Positions 1 through 7,862 of a stretch of DNA of 64,000 bases are shown here, one piece after another; positions within the stretch are counted from its first letter, which is position 1; each line of letters opens with the position of its first letter. The notes below the pieces were generated by a model. The model saw only the letters and a list, made by a program, of their open reading frames with translations. It searched no databases and was not told where the DNA came from. A program made the position numbers and the translations under genes. Origin of the DNA: Caballeronia humi (GTDB taxonomy: Bacteria > Pseudomonadota > Gammaproteobacteria > Burkholderiales > Burkholderiaceae); NCBI RefSeq assembly GCF_001544475.1, contig NZ_FCNW02000011.1, positions 1-64,000 on the forward strand, given 5' to 3'.

Positions 1-99
1 GGCCGCCGACAGTCCAGCCGGGCCACCGCCAACGATCACGACGTCATATTCCATCGACTCGCGGGGACCGTACTGCTCGATGAGACTCTCCGGGGTCAT
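1..99 (-). CDS. Electron transfer flavoprotein-ubiquinone oxidoreductase, N-terminal fragment (cut by window edge)
   Basis: Only the first 33 residues lie inside the window; the gene reads leftwards off the edge. They begin MTPESLIEQYG and run into DVVIVGGGPAGLSA, a dinucleotide-binding (GxGxxG-type) motif. The opening matches what is known of ETF-QO, the FAD and 4Fe-4S membrane-associated enzyme that passes electrons from electron transfer flavoprotein to ubiquinone during fatty-acid and amino-acid oxidation. The cluster and quinone-binding parts are outside the window, so the assignment rests on the N-terminus alone; another FAD-dependent oxidoreductase is possible. Confidence 0.7.
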   Translation of the reverse strand, partial: MTPESLIEQYGPRESMEYDVVIVGGGPAGLSAA

Positions 100-294
100 G
101 CAATGCTCCTATGTACCGTTAGAATGCTTTTTTCAGCGATCGCGTATTGTCAGCGATGGCTCCGGAGGGTGCAACCAACCCTCTCTTAATTAGAACGATC
201 GTGCTATTTCGTGATAGCGTAACAGAACATTGAATCGCCGTGCTGCATTTTTGGGCAGCTGCGGCTTGATCAACCGAACAAAAAGGGAATCACA

Positions 295-1068
295 ATGGGC
301 CGTTCGATCAACCTGGAAGGCAAGGTCGCGCTGATCACCGGCGCCTCCAGCGGGCTGGGCAAGCGTTTCGCGCAAGTGTTGTCGCAAGCGGGCGCGAAGG
401 TCGTGCTTGCGAGCCGCCGTACCGAGCGGTTGAAGGAATTGCGCGCCGAAATCGAGGCGTCGGGCGGCGCGGCACACGTCGTCTCGCTCGATGTCACGGA
501 TTATCAAAGCATCAAGGCCGCCGTCGCGCATGCGGAGACGGAAGCGGGCACCATCGACATCCTCGTGAACAACTCGGGTGTTTCGACCACCCAAAAGCTA
601 ACCGACGTCACCCCCGCCGACTTCGAATTTGTCTTCGACACGAACACACGCGGCGCGTTTTTCGTCGCGCAGGAAGTCGCGAAACGGATGATCATGCGCG
701 GCAGCAGCACGTCGAAGCCAGGGTACCGGATCATCAACGTGGCGTCGGTGGCGGGGCTGCGCGTGTTTCCGCAGATCGGCCTTTACGCGATGAGCAAGGC
801 CGCCGTCGTCCAGATGACGAAGGCGATGGCGCTCGAATGGGGCCGCCACGGCATCAACGTGAACGCGATCTGCCCGGGCTATATCGATACCGAGATCAAC
901 CACCATCACTGGAAGACCGAGCAGGGCCAGAAGCTGATGTCGCTGCTGCCGCGCCGCCGCGTCGGCAAGCCGGAAGACCTCGACGGTCTCCTGCTGCTCC
1001 TGTGCGCCGACGAATCGCAATTCATCAACGGCTCGGTGATCTCCGCCGACGACGGCTTTTCCCTCTGA
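295..1068 (+). CDS. SDR family NAD(P)-dependent oxidoreductase
   Basis: A 257-residue classical short-chain dehydrogenase/reductase. The cofactor motif TGASSGLG is at residues 15-22, a slightly altered NNSG (usually NNAG) near 91-94, and the catalytic YAMSK at 164-168, with the partner serine in INVASVAGL about 15 residues earlier. The PGYIDTEI loop after the active site is also typical. The cytosolic enzyme should oxidise or reduce a hydroxy/keto group with NAD(P); the substrate cannot be told. A hotdog thioesterase starts 28 bases downstream on the same strand and the divergent neighbour is an ETF-QO-like gene, which suggests acyl-CoA or beta-oxidation metabolism (inference). Confidence 0.9.
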   Translation: MGRSINLEGKVALITGASSGLGKRFAQVLSQAGAKVVLASRRTERLKELRAEIEASGGAAHVVSLDVTDYQSIKAAVAHAETEAGTIDILVNNSGVSTTQKLTDVTPADFEFVFDTNTRGAFFVAQEVAKRMIMRGSSTSKPGYRIINVASVAGLRVFPQIGLYAMSKAAVVQMTKAMALEWGRHGINVNAICPGYIDTEINHHHWKTEQGQKLMSLLPRRRVGKPEDLDGLLLLLCADESQFINGSVISADDGFSL

Positions 1069-1095
1069 CTTTTTCGAGATTTACGGACAGAAGCA

Positions 1096-1533
1096 ATGAG
1101 CGACGAAAGTGGGTTCCACGCGGTTTTTGAGATGTCGATGCCGATCCGCTGGGGCGACATGGACGCCTTCGGGCACGTCAACAACACGGTCTATTTTCGC
1201 TACATGGAGCAGGTGCGAATCTCGTGGTTCGAGCAGATCGGCATCGCGGGCGGCAATGGCGAGGGGCAGGGGCCGGTGATCGTCAACGCATCGATGGAGT
1301 TTCTGAAGCAGCTTCACTATCCGGGCGACATCATCGGAAGGATGTCGGTCGGCAAGCCGGGCCGCAGCAGTTTCGACACGCGTTTCGAGCTTTATCGCGC
1401 CGACGATCGCGCTACGCTCTACGCGAAGGGCGCCGCGAAATGCGTCTGGATCGACTACGCGGCGGGCAAATCGGTGCCGATTCCCGACTTGCTGCGCCAT
1501 ACGATCGAGACGGCGACGCCCGCCACACTCTAG
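1096..1533 (+). CDS. Acyl-CoA thioesterase, hotdog fold (YbgC / 4-hydroxybenzoyl-CoA thioesterase type)
   Basis: A 145-residue single-hotdog protein. The segment RWGDMDAFGHVNN at residues 18-30 is the signature of the 4-hydroxybenzoyl-CoA thioesterase family, with Asp23 in the position of the catalytic aspartate, followed by the helix containing YFRYMEQ. Members hydrolyse acyl-CoA thioesters in the cytosol. It follows the SDR gene by 28 bases and probably shares its transcript. Its stop codon overlaps the stop of the convergent PAS-LuxR gene by a few bases, so there is no room for a terminator between them. The natural acyl group is not predictable from sequence. Confidence 0.87.
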   Translation: MSDESGFHAVFEMSMPIRWGDMDAFGHVNNTVYFRYMEQVRISWFEQIGIAGGNGEGQGPVIVNASMEFLKQLHYPGDIIGRMSVGKPGRSSFDTRFELYRADDRATLYAKGAAKCVWIDYAAGKSVPIPDLLRHTIETATPATL

Positions 1534-2075
1534 GTTCCCAGCAAGCGCTGCAGCAGTTCGGTAGCGTTACGCGTTTCGTACTTCCTCATCAGCCGCGCGC
1601 GATAGATATCGACAGTGCGCGCGCTGATATCCAGCACCCGGCCGATCTGCTTGCTGGTCTTGCCTGTCACGAGCTGCGCGGCGATTTCCCGCTCGCGCGG
1701 CGTCAGTTCGATCGCGACCCGCCGCGTCGCGCTCAAGTCCTCGAACGTCCAGACGCCCGCCGCGTGCGGCGCCGCCAGATCGAGCGAACGGCCGGTCACA
1801 TGGCACCAGAAGAGCTCGCCGTTTTCACGCTTCATGATGCGGTCGTCGGCGTAGCTGCCTTGCGCCGCCATCAGCGCGGCGATCCGTTCGCCGATCCGCT
1901 CGAATTCGTCGGACGATGGATAGAGCACCTGAAACGACTGCCCGATCAACGCCTCGCGCGGCGCGCCGAAGATCGCGCAAAGCTGCTCGTTGCAATCCTC
2001 GATGATCCTTTCGCGCGACAAAACCAGTCCGACGGGCGCAAGATGGAACGCTGTTTGGTAATCCAGTTCGGGCAT
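1530..2075 (-). CDS. PAS domain-containing LuxR-type transcriptional regulator
   Basis: A 181-residue protein: a PAS sensor domain at roughly residues 8-110 (FHLAPVGLVLSRERIIEDCN opens it; FWCHVTGRSL lies in the core) and a C-terminal LuxR/FixJ helix-turn-helix at about 120-180, recognisable from ELTPREREIAAQLVTGKTSK and ARTVDIYRARLMRKY. There is no receiver domain, so activity is probably set by a ligand or cofactor in the PAS domain. It is divergent from the scoAB operon, with 200 bases between the start codons, and is a reasonable candidate regulator of those genes (inference from position). It converges on the thioesterase gene with overlapping stops. Confidence 0.85.
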   Translation of the reverse strand: MPELDYQTAFHLAPVGLVLSRERIIEDCNEQLCAIFGAPREALIGQSFQVLYPSSDEFERIGERIAALMAAQGSYADDRIMKRENGELFWCHVTGRSLDLAAPHAAGVWTFEDLSATRRVAIELTPREREIAAQLVTGKTSKQIGRVLDISARTVDIYRARLMRKYETRNATELLQRLLGT

Positions 2076-2275
2076 TTTCGATGAGGTGAACCGCGAGATA
2101 CCGCTTCAGAAGCGAAAAACGCAAAACGGCGCGGCGATTGCTTATGTATTTTTGCGTATTGTGCCGGATCGACGCGCCGTCGTACTCTCTGGACACACCA
2201 AAACGCCGCTGAGAGCGAAGTGCAGCGGCAAAAAGCCGATTCACAGTGGGTTCACATCATGGAAGGGACAAACAG

Positions 2276-2980
2276 ATGAACAAGGTCTATCCCGGCGCCA
2301 AAGAGGCGCTCGATGGCATCGTCAAGGACGGTCAGACATTTGCCGTCGGCGGCTTCGGGCTGTGCGGCATCCCGGAAGCCCTGATCGCCGCGTTGCGCGA
2401 CTCGGGCGTCAAGGACATCACCTGCATCAGCAATAACGCGGGCGTCGATGGTTTCGGCCTCGGTCTCTTGCTCGAGACTCGCCAGATCAAGAAGATGATT
2501 TCTTCATACGTGGGCGAGAACAAGGAATTCGAGCGGCAATACCTCGCCGGCGAACTCGAACTCGAATTCACGCCGCAAGGCACGCTCGCCGAAAAGCTCC
2601 GCGCGGGCGGCTCGGGTATCCCCGCTTTCTTCACGAATACCGGCTTCGGCACGATCATCGCGGACGGCAAGGAAACGCGTCAGTTCGGTGAAAACCACTA
2701 CGTGCTCGAACATTCGCTGACGGCGGACGTCGCGCTCGTCAAGGCGTGGAAGGCCGACAAGTCGGGCAACCTGATCTATCGCCGCACGGCGCGCAACTTC
2801 AACCCGATGTGCGCGATGGCCGGCAAGATTACCGTGGTCGAAGTCGAGGAAATCGTCGAGACGGGCGAACTCGATCCGGACGCGATCCATACGCCGGGCA
2901 TCTTCGTGCAGCGCATCGTGCTGAACGCGAATCCCGAGAAACGTATCGAACAACGCATCGTCCGCGCGAAAGGAGAATGA
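2276..2980 (+). CDS. scoA: Succinyl-CoA:3-ketoacid CoA-transferase subunit A
   Basis: A 234-residue alpha subunit of a class I CoA-transferase. The N-terminal [13 protein letters not shown] and [15 protein letters not shown] segments and the C-terminal [13 protein letters not shown] are characteristic. With subunit B it moves CoA from succinyl-CoA to acetoacetate, allowing use of ketone bodies and products of leucine, tyrosine or PHB breakdown. The start MNKVYPGAK is preferred over an ATG 30 bases upstream because AGGGA precedes it and homologues begin there. The downstream scoB start practically abuts this stop. A second, distinct pair of this family (pcaIJ) lies 17 kb downstream; the context here (PAS-LuxR regulator, no aromatic genes) favours the acetoacetate enzyme. 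Confidence 0.92.
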   Translation: MNKVYPGAKEALDGIVKDGQTFAVGGFGLCGIPEALIAALRDSGVKDITCISNNAGVDGFGLGLLLETRQIKKMISSYVGENKEFERQYLAGELELEFTPQGTLAEKLRAGGSGIPAFFTNTGFGTIIADGKETRQFGENHYVLEHSLTADVALVKAWKADKSGNLIYRRTARNFNPMCAMAGKITVVEVEEIVETGELDPDAIHTPGIFVQRIVLNANPEKRIEQRIVRAKGE

Positions 2981-2982
2981 CC

Positions 2983-3624
2983 ATGGCATGGAATCGTGAT
3001 CAGATGGCCGCCCGCGCGGCGCAGGAACTGCAGGACGGCTTCTACGTGAACCTCGGCATCGGTCTGCCGACGCTGGTGGCGAACTTCGTGCCCCCGGGCG
3101 TCGAAGTGTGGCTGCAGTCGGAGAACGGGCTGCTGGGTATCGGACCGTCGCCGACGGAAGAAGAAGTCGACGCCGACCTCATCAACGCCGGCAAGCAGAC
3201 TGTGACGACGCTGCCGGGCTCGTCGATCTTTTCGTCGGCGGATTCGTTCGCGATGATCCGGGGCGGCCATATCAACCTGGCGATCCTCGGCGCGATGCAG
3301 ATCAGCAAGAAGGGCGATCTCGCGAACTGGATGATCCCCGGCAAGATGATCAAGGGCATGGGCGGCGCGATGGATCTCGTGGCGGGCGTCAAGCGCGTGG
3401 TCGTGCTGATGGAGCACGTCGCGAAGGGCGACCAGCACAAGATTCTGGAGGAATGCACGCTGCCGCTGACGGGCGTAGGCGTCGTGAACCGGATCATCAC
3501 CGATCTGGGCGTGATCGATGTCACTGAGAACGGGCTGAAGGTCATCGAACTGGCGACTGGCGTTACTGCGGAAGAGATTCAGCAGAAGACCGGCGCGCCT
3601 CTGGATGTGAGCGGCGTGAAGTAA
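2983..3624 (+). CDS. scoB: Succinyl-CoA:3-ketoacid CoA-transferase subunit B
   Basis: A 213-residue beta subunit of the class I CoA-transferase. Glu47 in [10 protein letters not shown] is the catalytic glutamate that forms the glutamyl-CoA thioester in this family. The start MAWNRDQ at 2983 has AGGAG seven bases upstream, inside the end of scoA; an in-frame ATG at 2977, which overlaps the scoA stop as ATGA, is too close to that ribosome-binding site. The two subunits are translationally coupled and should form an A2B2 enzyme. A strong rho-independent terminator follows about 25 bases after the stop and closes the operon. Confidence 0.92.
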   Translation: MAWNRDQMAARAAQELQDGFYVNLGIGLPTLVANFVPPGVEVWLQSENGLLGIGPSPTEEEVDADLINAGKQTVTTLPGSSIFSSADSFAMIRGGHINLAILGAMQISKKGDLANWMIPGKMIKGMGGAMDLVAGVKRVVVLMEHVAKGDQHKILEECTLPLTGVGVVNRIITDLGVIDVTENGLKVIELATGVTAEEIQQKTGAPLDVSGVK

Positions 3625-3647
3625 GCGCGGCGATTCTTGCTACGAAG

Positions 3648-3681
3648 AACGGGCGAAGCGGATGCTTCGCCCGTTTTTTTT
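3648..3681 (+). terminator. Rho-independent terminator after scoAB
   Basis: AACGGGCGAAGC and its reverse complement GCTTCGCCCGTT pair across a very short loop and are followed by an eight-base T run. It sits 24 bases past the scoB stop on the coding strand. Confidence 0.88.
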
Positions 3682-3775
3682 GCACGCCTTATCCGTTCGG
3701 CTAACGTTTTTTGAGCGGCCGAAATGCCGCTGGCAATCTGTTTACAATCGATTCGACTCCATCCGAGGAAATCCA

Positions 3776-4702
3776 ATGTCCACGCCTATCGTCGAAGCCG
3801 CAACGTCTGCTCCCTCCGAAGCTTTCGGCCCGCGCCAGCGCTACGTGCAGTGCGCGAGCCCCGCCGGGCTGCATCGCGTGGCGTACACCGAGTGGGGCGA
3901 TCCGGCCAATCCGCGCGTGCTCGTCTGCGTGCATGGCCTGACGCGCTCGGGCCGCGATTTCGACAAGGTCGCCGAGGCGCTGTGCGGCGAATACCGTGTG
4001 GTGTGTCCGGACGTCGCGGGGCGCGGCCTCTCCGACTGGCTCGCCGACCCGAAGTACTACGGCATCCCGCAATACGTCGCCGACATGGTGACGCTCGTCG
4101 CGCGACTGAACGTGGAAACCGTCGACTGGTTCGGCACGTCGATGGGTGGACTGATCGGCATGGCGTTCGCGGGCCTGCCGAATTCGCCGATCCACAAGCT
4201 CCTGTTGAACGACGTCGGGCCGCATATTGAACGGGTGGCGCTGGACCGCATCGGCGAATACCTCGGCAAGCCCACCGATTTCGCGACGCTCGACGAAGGC
4301 ATCGTCCACGCGGCGGCGCTCGCGGCAACCTTCGGACCGCTGACCGCCGCGGAATGGGCCGCGATCAACACGCCGCTCTTGCGCGAGCGCGAAGGCCGCT
4401 GGAGCTTCCGCTACGATCCGGGCATCGCGCTGCCGTTTGTCGCCGCAACCGACGAAACCAACGCCGCTGGCGAGGCGTTCCTGTGGCATTCGTTTGTCTC
4501 GATAAAGGCGCCGGTGCTCGTCGTGCGTGGCGAAACGTCGGATTTGCTGTCGCGCGAAACGGTTGAGCAAATGGTCGCGCGGGGCCAGGCGGCGAGCAGT
4601 TACGAGGTTCCGGGCGTAGGCCACGCGCCGGCGTTTTTGTCACCGGACCAGATCGACGTCGCCAGGCGCTTCTTTCTCGAAAACAAGGCGGACGGGGCAT
4701 AA
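3776..4702 (+). CDS. Alpha/beta fold hydrolase
   Basis: A 308-residue alpha/beta hydrolase. The oxyanion segment VCVHGLTRSGRDF, the nucleophile elbow FGTSMGG with Ser122, and the C-terminal GVGHAPAF with His283 give a complete catalytic set; an aspartate in the ETSDL stretch near residue 248 is a candidate acid. The start MSTPIVEAA at 3776 is chosen because GAGGAA lies just upstream; the frame stays open further 5' but that part runs back into the scoB terminator. It has its own transcription unit after that terminator. The substrate (ester, lactone or C-C bond) is unknown. Confidence 0.85.
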   Translation: MSTPIVEAATSAPSEAFGPRQRYVQCASPAGLHRVAYTEWGDPANPRVLVCVHGLTRSGRDFDKVAEALCGEYRVVCPDVAGRGLSDWLADPKYYGIPQYVADMVTLVARLNVETVDWFGTSMGGLIGMAFAGLPNSPIHKLLLNDVGPHIERVALDRIGEYLGKPTDFATLDEGIVHAAALAATFGPLTAAEWAAINTPLLREREGRWSFRYDPGIALPFVAATDETNAAGEAFLWHSFVSIKAPVLVVRGETSDLLSRETVEQMVARGQAASSYEVPGVGHAPAFLSPDQIDVARRFFLENKADGA

Positions 4703-4756
4703 TATTGGGCTCGGTGTCGCGCTCATCCCGGGCGCGCCCACAGAAAAGGGACACTC

Positions 4757-5110
4757 ATGGCAGTTACTCGTCATCACGTCGGCGCGCGTCTTTCCGAGAT
4801 CGCTATTCATAACGGCACGGTGTATCTGGCGGGCCAGATCGCCGAAGACACGGAGCAGGACATCACCGGCCAGACTCGCGAAGTGCTCGGCCACATCGAC
4901 CGGTTGCTCGAAGAAGCGAACAGCGACAAGTCGCACCTGCTGTCGGTCCAGATCTACATCTCCGACATGGCCAATTTCCCCGCGATGAACGCGCTGTGGG
5001 ACACGTGGGTCGCCGCCGGCAACACGCCGCCGCGCGCGACCGTCGAAGCCAAGCTCGCGAATCCGGCGTGCCTCGTCGAAGTTGTGGTGGTGGCGGCGCA
5101 GCGCAGCTAA
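4757..5110 (+). CDS. RidA (YjgF/YER057c/UK114) family protein
   Basis: A 117-residue Rid-family protein. PPRATVEAKLA carries the conserved arginine that binds the carboxylate of imine intermediates in RidA, and LVEVVVVAA supplies the following conserved glutamate. RidA proteins form trimers and hydrolyse reactive enamine/imine products of PLP enzymes. The N-terminal half (NGTVYLAGQIAED) is somewhat different from canonical RidA, so a sister Rid subfamily with another deaminase activity is possible. The gene sits 24 bases upstream of the RelA gene on the same strand and may be cotranscribed with it. Confidence 0.85.
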   Translation: MAVTRHHVGARLSEIAIHNGTVYLAGQIAEDTEQDITGQTREVLGHIDRLLEEANSDKSHLLSVQIYISDMANFPAMNALWDTWVAAGNTPPRATVEAKLANPACLVEVVVVAAQRS

Positions 5111-5134
5111 GGCGTTAGCAGTCACGTCGCAGTC

Positions 5135-7363
5135 ATGACCGACACCGCCGTTTCCCCCGAACTGTTGCCCGAGCCGTCCTTCGACGATGCGCTCGCGTTC
5201 GTGCGCGAGCACGCGGGCGAAGCGCGGCTCGTGAGCGGCGAGGCGCTCGTCGACCACGCGGTGGGCACGGCGCGTATTGTTCAGTCGCTCAATATCGATC
5301 CGCAGGCGGTCGCGGCGGCGGCGCTTTTCACGCTGGCGCCGCATCTCGACGATCCATCGCGCGCCATCGCCGAGCGCTTCGGACCGGAGGTGGAGGCGCT
5401 CGTCAGCGACGTGAGAAAGCTCGCGCGGCTCGGCTCGGTCAGTTCGCGCGCGACGCAGGCGGCGCTGCCCGAAACCGGCCGCGACGCGCAAGCGGCCCGC
5501 CGGGCGCAAGTCGAGGCGCTGCGCAAGATGTTCCTCGCGTTCGCGCAGGACATCCGCGTCGTGCTGATCCGGCTCGCGTCGCGTGTGCAGTCGCTGCGCT
5601 ATTACGCGGCGCACAAGCTGGAGCCGTCGCGCGACGTGCCGCGCGAGACGCTCGAAATCTATGCGCCCCTCGCGAACCGCCTGGGCATCTGGCAACTGAA
5701 GTGGGAACTCGAAGACCTCGCGTTCCGCTTCGAGGACCCCGTCACCTACAAGCGCATCGCGAAGCTGCTCGATGAGCGGCGCGTCGAGCGCGAGTCGTAT
5801 GTGACGAGCGCGATCGCGCGGCTGCAGACCGAACTCGCGACGGCGCACATCAACGCCGAGGTGAGCGGCCGGCCGAAGCATATCTACAGTATCTGGAAGA
5901 AGATGCGCGGCAAGGAGCTCGATTTCTCGGAGCTCAACGACGTGCGCGCGTTTCGCGTGATCGTCGACGACATCAAGGATTGCTACACCGTGCTCGGCAT
6001 CGTGCACAACCTGTGGCAGCCGGTGCCGCGCGAATTCGACGACTACATCTCGCGGCCGAAGCCGAATGGCTACAAGTCGCTGCACACGGTCGTGATCGGC
6101 GACGACGGCCGCGCGTTCGAAGTCCAGATCCGCACCCAGGAGATGCACCGGTTCGCCGAATACGGCGTGGCGGCGCATTGGCGCTACAAGGAAGCGGGTA
6201 CGCGCGCCTACGCCGGGCAGGTGACGGCAAGCGAAAAGTACGACGAAAAGATCGCCTGGCTGCGGCAACTGCTCGCCTGGAAAGACGATGTGTCGGACAC
6301 CGAGCGGCCCGGCGGCTGGCAGCAACTGCGCGACGCCACGCTCGACGACGACCACATCTACGTGCTCACGCCGCAAGCACGCGTGATTGCGTTGCCGCAG
6401 GGCGCGACCGCCGTCGATTTCGCCTATCACCTGCACAGCGAACTCGGCCACCGCTGCCGCGGCGCACGCGTCGACGGGGCGATGGTGCCGCTCAACACGC
6501 CGCTGCAGAACGGCCAGACGGTGGAGATCGTCGCGGTGAAGGAGGGCGGCCCGTCGCGCGACTGGCTCAATCCGCAGCTCGGCTATCTGCATAGCGCGCG
6601 TGCGCGGCAGAAGGTGCGCGCGTGGTTCAACTCGGTCGAGGCCGAAGAGAACATCACGGCGGGCCGCGCGATCGTCGAAAAGACGCTGCAACGCGAAGGC
6701 AGGACGTCGGTCAATCTCGATCAGCTCGCGGCGAAGCTCGGGTTCAAGACGCCCGATGAGCTCTACGCGCTGGTCGCGAAGGAAGAGTTTAGCCTGCGCA
6801 ACATCGAGCACGCGCTCAAGGACACGCCGCCGCCCGAGCCCGAACCCGAGGCGCCCGCGCAGTTCGAAAAGCGCAGCAGCGGGCAGAGCGTGGCGCAGGG
6901 GGCGTCGGCGGGCGTGCTGGTCGTCGGCGTCGATGCATTGCTGACGCAGCTCGCGCGCTGCTGCCGCCCGGCGCCGCCCGATCCGATCGCGGGCTTCGTC
7001 ACGCGCGGCAAGGGCATGTCGATTCACCGCAGCGACTGCGCGACGTTCAAGCGCATGGCCGAGCGCTCACCGGAGCGCGTACTGCACACCACTTGGTCCG
7101 CCGACGTGATGGGCGGGCGCGGTTCGTCGGTCTATCCCGTCGATCTCGCGGTGGAATCGAGCGACCGTCAGGGCCTGCTGCGCGACATTTCCGAAGTCTT
7201 CGCGCGGGAAAAGATCAACGTGATCGGCGTGAAAAGCCAGAGCCGACGCAACATCGCGTACATGCAGTTCACGGTGGAGGTGTCAAATGCCGCCCAGATT
7301 CAGCGCGCCTGCGCGCTGCTCGGCGAGGTTCAGGGCGTGATTCGTGCTTCGCGGCGGGCGTAA
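5135..7363 (+). CDS. relA: (p)ppGpp synthetase, RelA type
   Basis: A 742-residue long RelA/SpoT homologue. In order: a degenerate HD region (about 30-190) in which the HD metal ligands and the usual HDxxEDT stretch are replaced by LFTLAPHLDDPS; the synthetase domain (about 240-360; GRPKHIYSIWKKM, NDVRAFRVIVDD, PKPNGYKSLHTVV, EVQIRTQEMH); a TGS domain (about 405-465); a helical/zinc-finger region with CCRPAPPDPI; and a C-terminal ACT domain (about 665-740). The broken hydrolase site indicates a synthetase-only RelA, which makes (p)ppGpp on starved ribosomes; the bifunctional SpoT should be elsewhere in the genome. It precedes tRNA-Val and the translation cluster. Confidence 0.93.
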   Translation: MTDTAVSPELLPEPSFDDALAFVREHAGEARLVSGEALVDHAVGTARIVQSLNIDPQAVAAAALFTLAPHLDDPSRAIAERFGPEVEALVSDVRKLARLGSVSSRATQAALPETGRDAQAARRAQVEALRKMFLAFAQDIRVVLIRLASRVQSLRYYAAHKLEPSRDVPRETLEIYAPLANRLGIWQLKWELEDLAFRFEDPVTYKRIAKLLDERRVERESYVTSAIARLQTELATAHINAEVSGRPKHIYSIWKKMRGKELDFSELNDVRAFRVIVDDIKDCYTVLGIVHNLWQPVPREFDDYISRPKPNGYKSLHTVVIGDDGRAFEVQIRTQEMHRFAEYGVAAHWRYKEAGTRAYAGQVTASEKYDEKIAWLRQLLAWKDDVSDTERPGGWQQLRDATLDDDHIYVLTPQARVIALPQGATAVDFAYHLHSELGHRCRGARVDGAMVPLNTPLQNGQTVEIVAVKEGGPSRDWLNPQLGYLHSARARQKVRAWFNSVEAEENITAGRAIVEKTLQREGRTSVNLDQLAAKLGFKTPDELYALVAKEEFSLRNIEHALKDTPPPEPEPEAPAQFEKRSSGQSVAQGASAGVLVVGVDALLTQLARCCRPAPPDPIAGFVTRGKGMSIHRSDCATFKRMAERSPERVLHTTWSADVMGGRGSSVYPVDLAVESSDRQGLLRDISEVFAREKINVIGVKSQSRRNIAYMQFTVEVSNAAQIQRACALLGEVQGVIRASRRA

Positions 7364-7503
7364 AGCGCTGTTTCGGGCGCGCGTAAGACTTTGAATTTGA
7401 AGCGTATTCGCGAAGAAGTTAAACGTATCGACGAACTTTTTCACAGCCGCTGCATAAAAACACTTGCCAAGATTCAAAACGGTCCATATAATTTCGTTTC
7501 TTC

Positions 7504-7580
7504 AGGCTCGTAGCTCAGCTGGTTAGAGCACCACCTTGACATGGTGGGGGTCGTTGGTTCGAGTCCAATCGAGCCTACCA
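7504..7580 (+). tRNA. tRNA-Val (anticodon GAC)
   Basis: A 77-nt cloverleaf with an encoded CCA end. The acceptor strands AGGCTCG and CGAGCCT pair perfectly; the anticodon stem CCACC/GGTGG encloses TTGACAT with anticodon GAC; the T arm is GTTGG-TTCGAGT-CCAAT. It reads valine codon GUC. Confidence 0.97.
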
Positions 7581-7738
7581 ACGAAAGCGAAATACCGGTT
7601 CGCCGGGATTTCAAAACCGCAGTAAGCGCCTCGGCGCTAAAGGCGAACAAAGAGATGGCACCGCGAACGTTGACCGAAACAACTTCGGAGCGACGCTAGT
7701 CGAGGACCTCTTTCGCCCTTGTGGTTTGTATGAAAGTG

Positions 7739-7775
7739 AATGCGGCCCCTCGATTCGTGGGGCCGCATTTTTTTT
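7739..7775 (+). terminator. Terminator or attenuator hairpin in front of thrS
   Basis: AATGCGGCCCC and GGGGCCGCATT form an 11-bp stem with a nine-base loop, followed by a run of eight or more T. It lies 158 bases after tRNA-Val and about 90 bases before the thrS start. It may simply end the tRNA transcript, or act as a transcription attenuator in the thrS leader; sequence alone does not decide. Confidence 0.8.
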
Positions 7776-7862
7776 GCCCATTTGCTTTATTTGCCTCGCG
7801 TTTGTCTCGCGGGCATCGCTGATTGAACTCGATCGCCGCGCGCCGGCGTCCTGGAGAATGAA

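Noticed and set aside
4640..7027. A 795-codon open frame on the minus strand opposite relA
   Set aside because: It is the antisense shadow of a GC-rich gene; its product is arginine-, histidine- and aspartate-rich with no domain, and the sense strand encodes a clear RelA.
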